Below, piece by piece: positions 28,432 to 37,160 of a DNA stretch of 64,000 nucleotides. A model generated the notes under the pieces. The model did not search any database. It saw only the letters and a program-made list of their open reading frames with translations, and was not told where the DNA came from. A program made the translations under genes and the position numbers. Source of the DNA: CAZTHK01 sp964613215 (lineage in GTDB: Bacteria; Krumholzibacteriota; Krumholzibacteriia; Krumholzibacteriales; CAZTHK01); NCBI GenBank assembly GCA_964613215.1, contig CAZTHK010000011.1, positions 1 to 64,000 of the forward strand, written 5' to 3'. Each line of letters starts with the position of its first letter. The stretch's first letter is position 1.

Positions 28432-31233
28432 TTACTTCAGCCTCCCCAGCTTTATGGAGTAAGCAGCCCATCTGAAGGGATGGCTGTCAACTCCCTCCCG
28501 GCGGATCAGTTCTCTCTTCTCCTCGCAGAGTGAATGAACGGGATCTCTGCCCTCCCTCTTCCAGTCCCTTACAAACGATTTCATGAACTCTGTGGCATCG
28601 CTGTCCCTGACATCCCAGAATGTTTGAACCACGGCACCTGAGCCTGCATCCAGGAAGGCGTCTCCCAGTGAGGGTCCCGCATCGGTATCCTCACAGTAGG
28701 GAGCGCCGCTGGCACAGCTGGAGAGGATTACTAACTCACTCCGGCTGAGATCCGAAGCCCTGATGTCAGCGGTATCCAGATACAACTTCTCATGCTCGGT
28801 GGTATCGGAGGGAGCAGCCAGGGGGATAAGCATCAGATAGGGAACCTTTGGATTTCTCAGAGTGTGCACCGCCATGTATATATAGGAGGCCTTCTCCCAT
28901 CCCTTCAACAGATTCTCCTTGGTAGCCCACCTCCCCTTGAGAAAAACAGCTGCGGGATCGACTCCGGCCACAGCGGCGCCTTCATTATAAGCCTCCTTCA
29001 ATCTCCGGGGGTAGGCATATCGTTTCTGCAGGGCATCTGACACCTCCGGGCTTACCACTATCATGCCGGGGCCGCAATTCTCCCTTTCCAGGGAGGGCTC
29101 CATATACCGGAGGTAAGCTATATCCCGATCCATAATCAGGGGCCTGTATTCACCTCCGGTTCCCACATTAAGTGTCTCAAAGGGAACCTGCCCCAGGAAA
29201 CCATTGGTGGTTATATAAGTGAGGCCGCTGTCCCTCTTCCCTGAGGGGTTAACAAACTCCTCCGGCAACAGCAACCGGGCCAGTATGCTCAATCTGTCCG
29301 CCAGGGACTGATCAATCCCGGTGTCGTCACGGCAGGGATCGGATGACATCTGTCCAATCGCTTCAGCAACCAGGGCTTTTATCCTGTCCACACTCCCCTC
29401 CAGCACATCCCGCCTTATCCCCCCCCGGCCGGCTGTCCACCGCCATATCCGATCCTCCTTTATCAGATAGACGATGTGCACCGCATTCTTAGAATTGACA
29501 AGACATTCCGCCTCTGCAGCTATATGCATGATCTGTTTCAGGGCAGCATTCCAATCCCCTCCATTATCCGTAGCAAAACAATCCAGCCTGTTCCCGCTCA
29601 ATCCGTTAATCCCCGAACCCAGCCCACGATAGAAATACCTCCATAACATTTCCGCCCCGTATCCCAGCCGGGGATCACTTCCGGTAACATCGTGGAGAAG
29701 GTTCCTTAGCTCTTCGCATCTTTCCACCCAAAGATAGCTGTGAACACTGCCATCGGTTTCAGCTACATAATCAGCTAACCTGCCCAACCCCTGCACCAGA
29801 TATTTCCGGGCAGCTGTCTCATTCCCCCTTCCCAGATTCAACAGCCCCAGCAGGGCGTCATGCTTTACCCAGCAGCGGGCCAGCTTTTTTCTGTTTTCCC
29901 ACCCCGGCTGCTCGAAAAATTCCAGGGCCTGCTTCGTCTTATCATAATTTCCCAGGGAAAACTCCGCCTCTGCCTCCAGCAGGAACAACCTGGCCTCCCA
30001 GTCGGATATCATCTTTTCGCTGCAGTAGCTGCCTCCCTCCTCTATCAGGGAAAGCGCTTTTTCAGGGCAGCCGCTCTGGCATAATCCCTCCGCCCAGTAA
30101 AACAGCAGCTGGGCATGCTCCCCCCGGTAGGAGAGCTGGGAGGTCTCATTTTTGATCTCCTCGAATATGGCATTGGAGCGGGACAGATCGCCCCGGGCCA
30201 TCATCAATCTTCCTTCAACCTGGCTGATCCGGATCCGGAAGAGATCCTGTATCTGATGGTCCCTGTACCGGCGCTCCAGTATATGTACCCGGTCCAGAAG
30301 GCGTTCCACTATATCCCAGCAACCCAGGTCAGAATAAAAATTGACAGCGTGAAGCAAAAACCTGATCTCCCGGTACCCTCCCCCGTATTGCCTGCACTGC
30401 TCTATAGCCCGCTGGAACATATCCTGAGCCAGAGAAAACCTTCCCTGCCTGCTATAGTAGCCCCCATAGAATGAGCTTATTCTGGCCGCCTGCACAGGGA
30501 ACCGGCACCCATTGGCCAGCCTCCGGGCCCTCTCATAACATATAATCATGGAGTCGGCCCTGCCTGTATTCTCGTAATAGATCCCCAGCCTGCCCAGTGC
30601 CTGACAGAGCATTTTGTAATTACCGTAGCTCTCCATCGTTTTCATGGCCCGGTTGATGAACCTGAGGAAATTGTTGTAATCCCCCTTTTTCCGGTACTGC
30701 TCAGCCAGATTCATCTGGCAGACCCCCATCATATCCCGGTCACCGTACCTTTCCAGCCGAGGCATCACATCCAGGAATCCCTCTATTCTCTGACCCACGG
30801 TCAGCCCTTTTTCCCAGTACAGGCTGTCCAGGCAATCCTTGATGGCGTTGATCTTCTGCCGGGTTTCATAGGGAAGAGCAAGTTTTTCTTTAATCGCCTT
30901 CATGGGTTTGCCGTAGTGATACTCCGATTCAAGAATCCCGGCCATTTTTACCGAATAGCGCCGTACCTCCTGATACTGATCCCAGTACTCCTCCGGTGGC
31001 AGGTCCAACAGGCAGTGGTTGATGATATTGATGTTATCCATTATTACCTTGCAGCCCACCATCCTGCAGTAGCGGGCGAAGGTGCTGTCATCGGAATTTA
31101 CCAGGTGATACCTGAAACTGGAAGGCAGTTTATCCAGGCAGGAGGAGACATCTTCAATCTCCCTGTTGGAGCAGCCACTCAATACAAATACCGCCCACAG
31201 GGAAAAAAGCACTATAATTAACCAGTTTTTCAC
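28432..31233 (-). CDS. TPR-CHAT domain lipoprotein
   Basis: The protein has 933 residues and starts with GTG. A lipoprotein signal ends in the lipobox LSGC (C21). Residues about 100-480 form TPR-like helical repeats (LGRLGIYYENTGRADSMIIC, YYSRQGRFSLAQDMFQRAIE and similar). The last 340 residues are a CHAT (caspase HetF-associated with TPRs) domain, with the catalytic pair in YMAVHTLRN (H790) and VILSSCASGAPY (C840), and FWDVRDSDATEFM afterwards. It is thus a candidate envelope-anchored cysteine protease of the caspase-separase clan. CHAT proteases can be cut-activated by, or act on, partners encoded next to them. Here the divergent neighbour is a sigma factor with an anti-sigma/TPR protein. 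Confidence 0.85.
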   Translation of the reverse strand: MKNWLIIVLFSLWAVFVLSGCSNREIEDVSSCLDKLPSSFRYHLVNSDDSTFARYCRMVGCKVIMDNINIINHCLLDLPPEEYWDQYQEVRRYSVKMAGILESEYHYGKPMKAIKEKLALPYETRQKINAIKDCLDSLYWEKGLTVGQRIEGFLDVMPRLERYGDRDMMGVCQMNLAEQYRKKGDYNNFLRFINRAMKTMESYGNYKMLCQALGRLGIYYENTGRADSMIICYERARRLANGCRFPVQAARISSFYGGYYSRQGRFSLAQDMFQRAIEQCRQYGGGYREIRFLLHAVNFYSDLGCWDIVERLLDRVHILERRYRDHQIQDLFRIRISQVEGRLMMARGDLSRSNAIFEEIKNETSQLSYRGEHAQLLFYWAEGLCQSGCPEKALSLIEEGGSYCSEKMISDWEARLFLLEAEAEFSLGNYDKTKQALEFFEQPGWENRKKLARCWVKHDALLGLLNLGRGNETAARKYLVQGLGRLADYVAETDGSVHSYLWVERCEELRNLLHDVTGSDPRLGYGAEMLWRYFYRGLGSGINGLSGNRLDCFATDNGGDWNAALKQIMHIAAEAECLVNSKNAVHIVYLIKEDRIWRWTAGRGGIRRDVLEGSVDRIKALVAEAIGQMSSDPCRDDTGIDQSLADRLSILARLLLPEEFVNPSGKRDSGLTYITTNGFLGQVPFETLNVGTGGEYRPLIMDRDIAYLRYMEPSLERENCGPGMIVVSPEVSDALQKRYAYPRRLKEAYNEGAAVAGVDPAAVFLKGRWATKENLLKGWEKASYIYMAVHTLRNPKVPYLMLIPLAAPSDTTEHEKLYLDTADIRASDLSRSELVILSSCASGAPYCEDTDAGPSLGDAFLDAGSGAVVQTFWDVRDSDATEFMKSFVRDWKREGRDPVHSLCEEKRELIRREGVDSHPFRWAAYSIKLGRLK

Positions 31234-31358
31234 AGCAGATTGGCTTCTAATTTTCTTGCTTTTAAATTACAATTTTATTTAATTATAGCACAAAGGGTTA
31301 CATTAGGGAAACAATATATTGAGGTGAAGCTTTCAGGAGTGGAAATTTTGTTTAATTC

Positions 31359-31367
31359 TGATATAAT
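31359..31367 (+). promoter_or_regulatory. Extended -10 promoter element of the sigma-factor gene
   Basis: The sequence TGATATAAT is a perfect extended -10 box (TGnTATAAT) ending 20 bp before the ATG at 31388. No convincing -35 box is visible, which is common for extended -10 promoters. The short leader has only a weak GAGCGG ribosome binding site. Confidence 0.55.
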
Positions 31368-31387
31368 GGGAATATGCAGAGCGGCAT

Positions 31388-32236
31388 ATGCACACCAATG
31401 AAAACCATCTGAATCCGGAGGGAGAAGAACGCCGGTCAGCAGATCTTTCACTCGCCCGGGAGATAGCAGCGGGTTCACTGAAGGCATGGCACCGGTTTCT
31501 GAATGATTACTCCGGCCTTATCTACACTTCACTGAAAAGGACACTGGCAGTACTTGATAAGGAGGATGCAAAAAACGCATATGTGGATATCCTGGCCAGC
31601 CTCTATAATGGCGACATCGGGAAATACGACGGAAAATCCAAACTCTCCACCTGGCTTTTCGTATACAGCCGTAACTACGCTACCGATCTTTTAAGAAAGA
31701 AACACGGGCGGATCACCAGGCCCTCCGGATATAAACAATTGAACGAAAAAGAGAGGGAAGTGCTTCAACTCTTCTTTGTGGAGATGCTCCCCATGGATGT
31801 GGTTATCCACATCATGAACTGCAGCGGATTCTCAATCAGCGCATCAGGGTTTATTCAGGCGGTCCGGCGTATAGAGGACCTCATAAGTGAAAATTTTCTG
31901 AGGAAGATGCGCTCCGAATACTCCTCCCGGATCAGAGGGATCCCCTCTTCCAGGCTATTCAGGCTCCTCAATCAGCTGAAAATCGATTACAGAGAGAGGG
32001 CGGCCCGGAATGAACCGGATAGATATCTGGATAAAGAGGAGCAGATGGCAAGGATAAAAGCACTTCACCGCGCCATTGAGAATCTGACCCGCAGGGAGAA
32101 GGACATAATAAACTTGAGATTTTTCCAGGGCCTTACCGCCGGTGAATGCGCCGCCAGGCTCGGCATCGCAAATAAGAGAGATATCTACTATGCTACCGAG
32201 AAAATCATCAAAAAGCTGCGCAAGTTATTGAAATGA
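31388..32236 (+). CDS. ECF-like sigma factor with two region-4-like segments
   Basis: The protein has 282 residues. Residues 15-110 resemble sigma region 2 (LAREIAAGSLKAWHRFLNDY, then GKSKLSTWLFVYSRNYATDLLRKK, a typical 2.3-2.4 segment). Two stretches then look like region 4: LNEKEREVLQLFFVEMLP (about 117-165) and LTRREKDIINLRFFQGLTAG followed by ARLGIANKRDIYYATEKI (about 233-275). Ordinary ECF factors have about 190 residues and one region 4. It should direct RNA polymerase to a small regulon. The zinc-finger anti-sigma-like gene follows after about 180 bp, and a CHAT lipoprotein is divergent. The start is the ATG at 31388. Confidence 0.75.
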   Translation: MHTNENHLNPEGEERRSADLSLAREIAAGSLKAWHRFLNDYSGLIYTSLKRTLAVLDKEDAKNAYVDILASLYNGDIGKYDGKSKLSTWLFVYSRNYATDLLRKKHGRITRPSGYKQLNEKEREVLQLFFVEMLPMDVVIHIMNCSGFSISASGFIQAVRRIEDLISENFLRKMRSEYSSRIRGIPSSRLFRLLNQLKIDYRERAARNEPDRYLDKEEQMARIKALHRAIENLTRREKDIINLRFFQGLTAGECAARLGIANKRDIYYATEKIIKKLRKLLK

Positions 32237-32360
32237 AAGGTAATTATGTATAAATACCCGGCAACTCCGGGGAAAATGGATCTTTGTTCCGTAATTTCCG
32301 GGCCTCTGACGTCTAATGTCTGTGAAAAAGCGATAGAAGGGGAGTCGTAGAATCATATAA

Positions 32361-32390
32361 AGACCGCAGGCTAGCCGCGGGGGGCGGTCT
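32361..32390 (+). other. Hairpin between sigma and anti-sigma genes
   Basis: A perfect 7-bp inverted repeat AGACCGC/GCGGTCT (32361-32367 and 32384-32390) with a GC-rich loop lies in the 180-bp spacer, 30 nt before the anti-sigma start. It has no T run, so it is more likely an mRNA processing or translation-control structure than a terminator. Confidence 0.35.
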
Positions 32391-32419
32391 GAACAGGATA
32401 GTTGAAAACAGGGAAAAGA

Positions 32420-33355
32420 ATGAACATAATGAATGATAAACATCTCAGCATAAATCAGATAGCACAGCTTCTGGACGGCAATGTCAGCGAAGCACAGAGA
32501 AAGGCTCTCCACCAGCACCTGAGCAAATGCCAGAGGTGCTTCAGACTTTTCAGAGACTCCGCCATACACCGGGGAATATGGACTGAAGACCCGGCCATTT
32601 ATCATGCCAGCGCCGAACTTATCCAGGCAGGGATGAAAGTAGCCTCGCCGGATCAACCCGGCCCCGATACCGGGAAGACGGTAAAAACTCCCCCGGGAAT
32701 ATTCACCCGGATGAAGCTGCCCTGGGTGGCTGCAGCCATGGCAGCAGTGCTTATAATCTTCGCCTGGATGACTCTGGATTTAAGTAACGGTCCGGATCGC
32801 CACTTATCCGATGAGGTGTTGAAACCGGTCAGGGAGGCGGTGGGGGAAGCGTCCCGCCGGAGCCTGATAGTTATTCCGGGAGGAGAATATGCGGTGGGCG
32901 GGCAGGACATAGTCTACCGTTCCGGATTCGTTCAGGTCAGCGACAGTCTCAGTGATTCATTCAGCCACCTTCTTGAACTCTACAACAGCAAGAGGTCTCC
33001 GGAGATAGCCTCCTGGCTGGCAGCCGGATATATCGCCACCTGGCAGATTGAAGCTGCCGGAGATATCATAGCCGACGCCCGCGAGCACGGAATGAGGGAT
33101 GAGCTCTTTCCCAACCTGGAACCCCTTCTGGCATACATCCACGAGGATTATCAGAGGGCGGAAGAACTCTTCCGCAGCAGGCTGGAATCCCACCCTGAAG
33201 ACCCGGTGGCAGCCATAAACTTCGCTGTGATGCTTAAAAGTAAAGGCCGTTACGAAGAAGCTTCATCGCTGCTGAAAAGGATCATCCGGGACCATCCCGG
33301 CGAGCCCGTAGCTGTAAGGGCGCAGAAGCTGATGGAATCTATCCCTACCCGATAA
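32420..33355 (+). CDS. Membrane-bound zinc-finger anti-sigma-like protein with TPR region
   Basis: The protein is about 311 residues from the ATG at 32420; a TTG at 32402 preceded by AGGA and an ATG at 32429 are alternatives. The N-terminus has the zf-HC2/anti-sigma pattern LHQHLSKCQRCFRLF (His-x3-Cys-x2-Cys). One transmembrane helix follows (WVAAAMAAVLIIFAWM, about residue 100). The C-terminal half is exported and helical, with TPR-like units (EDYQRAEELFRSRLESHPED, KGRYEEASSLLKRIIRDHPG). This is the usual topology of an anti-sigma factor holding the upstream sigma factor at the membrane and sensing the envelope side. A proteolytic release step involving the divergent CHAT protein is an attractive but untested inference. 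Confidence 0.75.
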   Translation: MNIMNDKHLSINQIAQLLDGNVSEAQRKALHQHLSKCQRCFRLFRDSAIHRGIWTEDPAIYHASAELIQAGMKVASPDQPGPDTGKTVKTPPGIFTRMKLPWVAAAMAAVLIIFAWMTLDLSNGPDRHLSDEVLKPVREAVGEASRRSLIVIPGGEYAVGGQDIVYRSGFVQVSDSLSDSFSHLLELYNSKRSPEIASWLAAGYIATWQIEAAGDIIADAREHGMRDELFPNLEPLLAYIHEDYQRAEELFRSRLESHPEDPVAAINFAVMLKSKGRYEEASSLLKRIIRDHPGEPVAVRAQKLMESIPTR

Positions 33356-33531
33356 TATATGAACATTTTTGCCTTGATTGCGTAATTATTTAATGGTTTG
33401 CTGATGCCACCGGGCCGGCCGGTATATCATCGCACTCAGCCCCCCGTTATGTTATACTCCGGCGTGATATACCGGAAATTCGGTCTGAAGTGGGTCAGCA
33501 CTATTATCAACAACCCGCAAGGAGTTTGATC

Positions 33532-33744
33532 ATGGAGAAACTTAAATATACCTGCCCCAAGTGTAACAATACCGGTTATGATATCGATGAATTCCGGGCC
33601 ACCGGCGGATTTCTGGCCAAGCTCTTCGATATCCAGAGCAAGCGGTTTACCACGGTAACCTGCACCAGGTGTAAATACACCGAAATCTACCGTACCGACA
33701 GCAGTATGCTGGGAAATATCTTCGATTTCTTCGCCGGTGGTTAA
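33532..33744 (+). CDS. Small zinc-ribbon protein (DUF2082-like)
   Basis: This 70-residue protein starts at the ATG at 33532 behind AAGGAG; the longer frame from 33490 adds 14 unlikely residues. It has two CxxC knuckles, YTCPKCNNTGYD and VTCTRCKYTEIYR, with the intervening ATGGFLAKLFDIQ typical of the nucleic-acid-binding zinc-ribbon family DUF2082. It probably binds zinc and perhaps nucleic acid. It stands alone between the anti-sigma gene and the peptidase. Confidence 0.8.
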   Translation: MEKLKYTCPKCNNTGYDIDEFRATGGFLAKLFDIQSKRFTTVTCTRCKYTEIYRTDSSMLGNIFDFFAGG

Positions 33745-33827
33745 ACTCGCCCCGGAATTATTCAGTATTGCTTCTCCGGCAATGCCGGCAGTTTTATTAA
33801 ACCGTAAATTCAACAGAGGGAGAATCA

Positions 33828-36554
33828 ATGATATTCAGTTTTAATCTCGAAGCTGACAGAAATAATATAATCAAGCTATTATCCAGGTTAATTCTGCCCC
33901 TGGCCGCTATTTTCATGCTGGCATCGCCCCTTTTCTCGTCCCGGAATGAAACACAGGATGTTCTAACCGTAAAAGATGTAATAGGAGTAGAATATGCCGG
34001 CGATTTCGACATATCCGGCAACGGAAAACTGGCGGTGTGGATAAAGACAACCACCGATAAAAAGAAGAACATAAGAAGAAGAGATCTCTATCTGACCGAC
34101 CTGGTCAGCGCCGGGAGCTGGCAGCTTACCAGGGATTCGGGCAGGGACAGGTCTCCCCTGTTTTCGCCGGAGGACTCCAGCATTGCTTTTCTGCGTGCTG
34201 ATGATAAGGGCAAATCCCAGATATACCGGATCAACCTGCCCGCAGGGGAGCCGGAGAAGATTACCAGTGTGGAGAACGGAGTGAACCGGTTCCGTTGGCT
34301 TAAGCCGGGAGAACTGGTGTTCAGCGCCAGGGAGGATTCAACTCTGAGGGAGATTAATCTGAAGAAGGAGAAGGACGACGTGGTGGTGGTCGACGACCAG
34401 GAGCATTACTCCCCGGTCAGGCTGTTCACACTGGATACCGGGTCGGGAGAGGTAACCAGGCTTACCACCAACAGCGGAAGGATAACCGAATTCGCCGTCT
34501 CTCCGGACGGCAGCTTCATAATCACCAATGAAAACCAGAGTGTAAGCTACCGGTACGACCACCGTATCCCTCCCCGCCAGTTTCTGATAAATACCGAAAC
34601 GGGTGAGAGAGAGGAGATATTCACACAACCCCATCTCAACCCGGATGGCTACAGGTGGAGCAGCGACGGGGAGGGATTCTACTGCCGGCGGCGGATATCC
34701 AGCGATACCACTGAAACCTATGTGGGCATAGAAAAACTGAAATATTATTCCCTTGCCCGCCGGCGTCTGTTTCCGGTATTCCCCCGGTGGGAGAGAGGAC
34801 TGGGGAGGAATTACTTCGTATTCGAAGATGGTGTGGTGGCACACCTGGCAGACGGCACCAGGGATAGAATCGCCCGGGCAGTCAGGTCGGGCGAGGAGCA
34901 TGCCACCGAATTCATCTCCAGCCGTGATGAGAAACCGGCAAGGATACTGGGGGCCATGGAGAATGGCAAAAGGATAATATTTGCCCGGTCGGACGCCTCC
35001 ACCACCCCCGCCATCAAACTGGGAAGGATAGGAAGGAACAGCATAGATAATCAGAAGCTTCTGTTCAGGTTGAACTCCCATATCAAGGACAAGAAACTGG
35101 CCCGCAGCGAGGTTATAAGCTGGACCGGGGCATTGAACCAGCGGGTGGAAGGTATTCTCTACTATCCGGTGAATTACCGGGAGGAGAAGAAGTATCCCCT
35201 GATGGTGGTGCTGCACGGAGGACCCTCAGGAGTGGATTACGACTTCTTTACCGAGAGATGGTCGAACTATCCCCATCTGCTGGCCGGCCGGGGTACCATG
35301 GTGCTGAAGGTCAATTATCACGGCAGCGGAAACTACGGACTGGAGTGGGTGGAATCTATAAAGGGGCATTATTACGAATACGAGGTCCCTGACATAATAT
35401 CCGGGGTCAACCACCTGCTGGATAGGGGGATGGTAGACCGGGAAAGAATCGGAATAATGGGATGGAGCAACGGATCCATCCTGGCTATCGCCTGCTGTAT
35501 CGAATCGAACCTGTTCCGGGTGCTCTGCGCCGGAGCCGGGGATGTCAACTGGACCAGCGACTACGGCAACTGCGCCTTCGGAGCCGCCTTCGATAATGCC
35601 TATCTGGGAGGTCCCCCCTGGGAGATCCCCGGGGTGTATCTGGATAAATCTCCCCTGTTTCGCATGGAGGAGCTGGAAACTCCCACTCTGATCATGTTCG
35701 GCACGAAGGACCGGGCCGTACCCACCGAACAGGGGTGGCAACACTTCCGGGCCATGCAGCAGATCGGAAAAACCCCGGTAAGGTTCATCCTCTTTCCGGG
35801 GCAGGGTCACGGACCCTCCAGAATATCTCACCGGAAGAGGAAAATGGAGGAGGAAATGGCCTGGCTGGAGAGATACCTGTGGGGAACCTATCACTCCCGG
35901 GATGAATGGCTGAAGGAGAATTCACCCCTTCACCTGTTGATCAAAAAATGCTCGGTCAGGCAGGAGAATGGCCTGTATGGAGAGACTGTAAATGGAATAC
36001 TGGCACCGGAGACTGTACCCTACGGCCCGGGTAGAATCGGAAGATTCGAGGTTACCAGGGCTCAGTTCTCCGGGTTCTCCGGTGAATCCGGTTATCTCCC
36101 CGGCACAGGCAACTATCCCGCCACCGGGGTGAGCTACGGCGAGGCGGCGGAGTACTGCAAATGGTTAAGCCGGGAGACCGGCCGGGAATTCAGGCTTCCC
36201 CGGGTTGAGGAGATGGAAGATATTCTGGATAAAGCATCCTCACAACGAAACTCTGAAAACAATCTGGCCTACTGGGCGGGCTATTCACCCACCCCTGATG
36301 AAAGGAAGGAACTGCTGGCAAGGATAGATTCGCTGGAAGTTTACACCTCTCTGATCAGAGAGGCGGGGAGCTTTCCCCCCTTCAGCCCGGAGACGATATT
36401 CGACCTGTGGGGCAATGCAGCCGAGTGGACCACCTGCAGGAACGGGGAAGGAAAATCAGCAGGCCTCAGCGCAATCAGCCCCGCCGATAAAAGGGCAGAG
36501 CCCGAGCCCCCTCCGCTTGAACTCCAGGGATTCAGGGTATGGGAGGAGAGATGA
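33828..36554 (+). CDS. S9 prolyl-oligopeptidase-type peptidase fused to an FGE/SUMF1-like domain
   Basis: The protein has 908 residues with a GGGAG ribosome binding site and a hydrophobic N-terminal segment (about 18-36). Residues 45-430 form a seven-bladed-propeller-like region with WD/TolB-type motifs (QLTRDSGRDRSPLFSPEDSS). The alpha/beta-hydrolase part (about 440-690) has LHGGPSG (oxyanion hole), GWSNGS with nucleophile S547, the Asp in MFGTKDRAVP and the His in FPGQGHGPS. This is family S9. From about residue 727 a second domain carries GRFEVTRAQFSGF, YPATGVSYGEAAEYCKWL, FRLPRVEEME and FDLWGNAAEW ... GFRV, the signature of sulfatase-modifying-factor (formylglycine-generating-enzyme) domains. 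At about 180 residues it is short and lacks obvious catalytic cysteines, so it may be a binding module. The fusion is unusual. Confidence 0.85.
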   Translation: MIFSFNLEADRNNIIKLLSRLILPLAAIFMLASPLFSSRNETQDVLTVKDVIGVEYAGDFDISGNGKLAVWIKTTTDKKKNIRRRDLYLTDLVSAGSWQLTRDSGRDRSPLFSPEDSSIAFLRADDKGKSQIYRINLPAGEPEKITSVENGVNRFRWLKPGELVFSAREDSTLREINLKKEKDDVVVVDDQEHYSPVRLFTLDTGSGEVTRLTTNSGRITEFAVSPDGSFIITNENQSVSYRYDHRIPPRQFLINTETGEREEIFTQPHLNPDGYRWSSDGEGFYCRRRISSDTTETYVGIEKLKYYSLARRRLFPVFPRWERGLGRNYFVFEDGVVAHLADGTRDRIARAVRSGEEHATEFISSRDEKPARILGAMENGKRIIFARSDASTTPAIKLGRIGRNSIDNQKLLFRLNSHIKDKKLARSEVISWTGALNQRVEGILYYPVNYREEKKYPLMVVLHGGPSGVDYDFFTERWSNYPHLLAGRGTMVLKVNYHGSGNYGLEWVESIKGHYYEYEVPDIISGVNHLLDRGMVDRERIGIMGWSNGSILAIACCIESNLFRVLCAGAGDVNWTSDYGNCAFGAAFDNAYLGGPPWEIPGVYLDKSPLFRMEELETPTLIMFGTKDRAVPTEQGWQHFRAMQQIGKTPVRFILFPGQGHGPSRISHRKRKMEEEMAWLERYLWGTYHSRDEWLKENSPLHLLIKKCSVRQENGLYGETVNGILAPETVPYGPGRIGRFEVTRAQFSGFSGESGYLPGTGNYPATGVSYGEAAEYCKWLSRETGREFRLPRVEEMEDILDKASSQRNSENNLAYWAGYSPTPDERKELLARIDSLEVYTSLIREAGSFPPFSPETIFDLWGNAAEWTTCRNGEGKSAGLSAISPADKRAEPEPPPLELQGFRVWEER

Positions 36555-37006
36555 AAAGGGCAGAACGGGCAAAGAAACTATTCAGAGAGGATGGATTATG
36601 CTGCAGCCAGTCGGTTCTTTCCGTGTTTGCTTCCTCCGCAGGATTGGACAGAGAATCGGCAACAGGTATATCCGCCCCCTTCTGCGGGGGTATCGCCCAC
36701 ACCGGCAGTGAGATATGCGGAGCTGTATCGGGAGGGATCATGGCCATAGGGCTTAATTACAATCCCGGCAGACGGGGTGAAAAGCGATACCGTGAAATTA
36801 CCGACCGGCTGGCGGAAAAATTCATGGAGAGGTTCCGCCGGAAGCATGGATCTATCAGATGCCGGGAGCTGCTGGGTTACTGTATTGGAATAGAAGAAGA
36901 AATACAGATAGTCAGGGAGAAGGGGCTGTTCGATAGGGTATGCAGAGAGCTGGTGGGAAGTGCAGTTGAAATGGTGGAAGAAATAACATTCGAATCCCCG
37001 GAATAA
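36551..37006 (+). CDS. C_GCAxxG_C_C family protein
   Basis: This 151-residue protein starts at the ATG that overlaps the peptidase stop (ATGA) behind GGGAGGAG, so it is translationally coupled. Conserved cysteines lie in DGLCCSQSVLSVFA, APFCGGIAHTGSEICGAVSGG, CRELLGYC and VCREL, matching the C_GCAxxG_C_C family of probable redox or metal-cofactor proteins. It has no signal peptide, so it is cytosolic. The link with the upstream peptidase is only transcriptional as far as can be seen. Confidence 0.85.
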   Translation: MKRAERAKKLFREDGLCCSQSVLSVFASSAGLDRESATGISAPFCGGIAHTGSEICGAVSGGIMAIGLNYNPGRRGEKRYREITDRLAEKFMERFRRKHGSIRCRELLGYCIGIEEEIQIVREKGLFDRVCRELVGSAVEMVEEITFESPE

Positions 37007-37160
37007 TCAACCAGTCTCCGGAGGAATTGAAACCCTGGACGGATAATATCGTATTACATTATATCCGGTAAAACCGGGGCTTAAAACATTGAAACTGTGA
37101 AAGAATATGAAATGCCGGCCATTCTGTGGTATCAAGGAGTATTGTCGAAAGGGATTTAAA

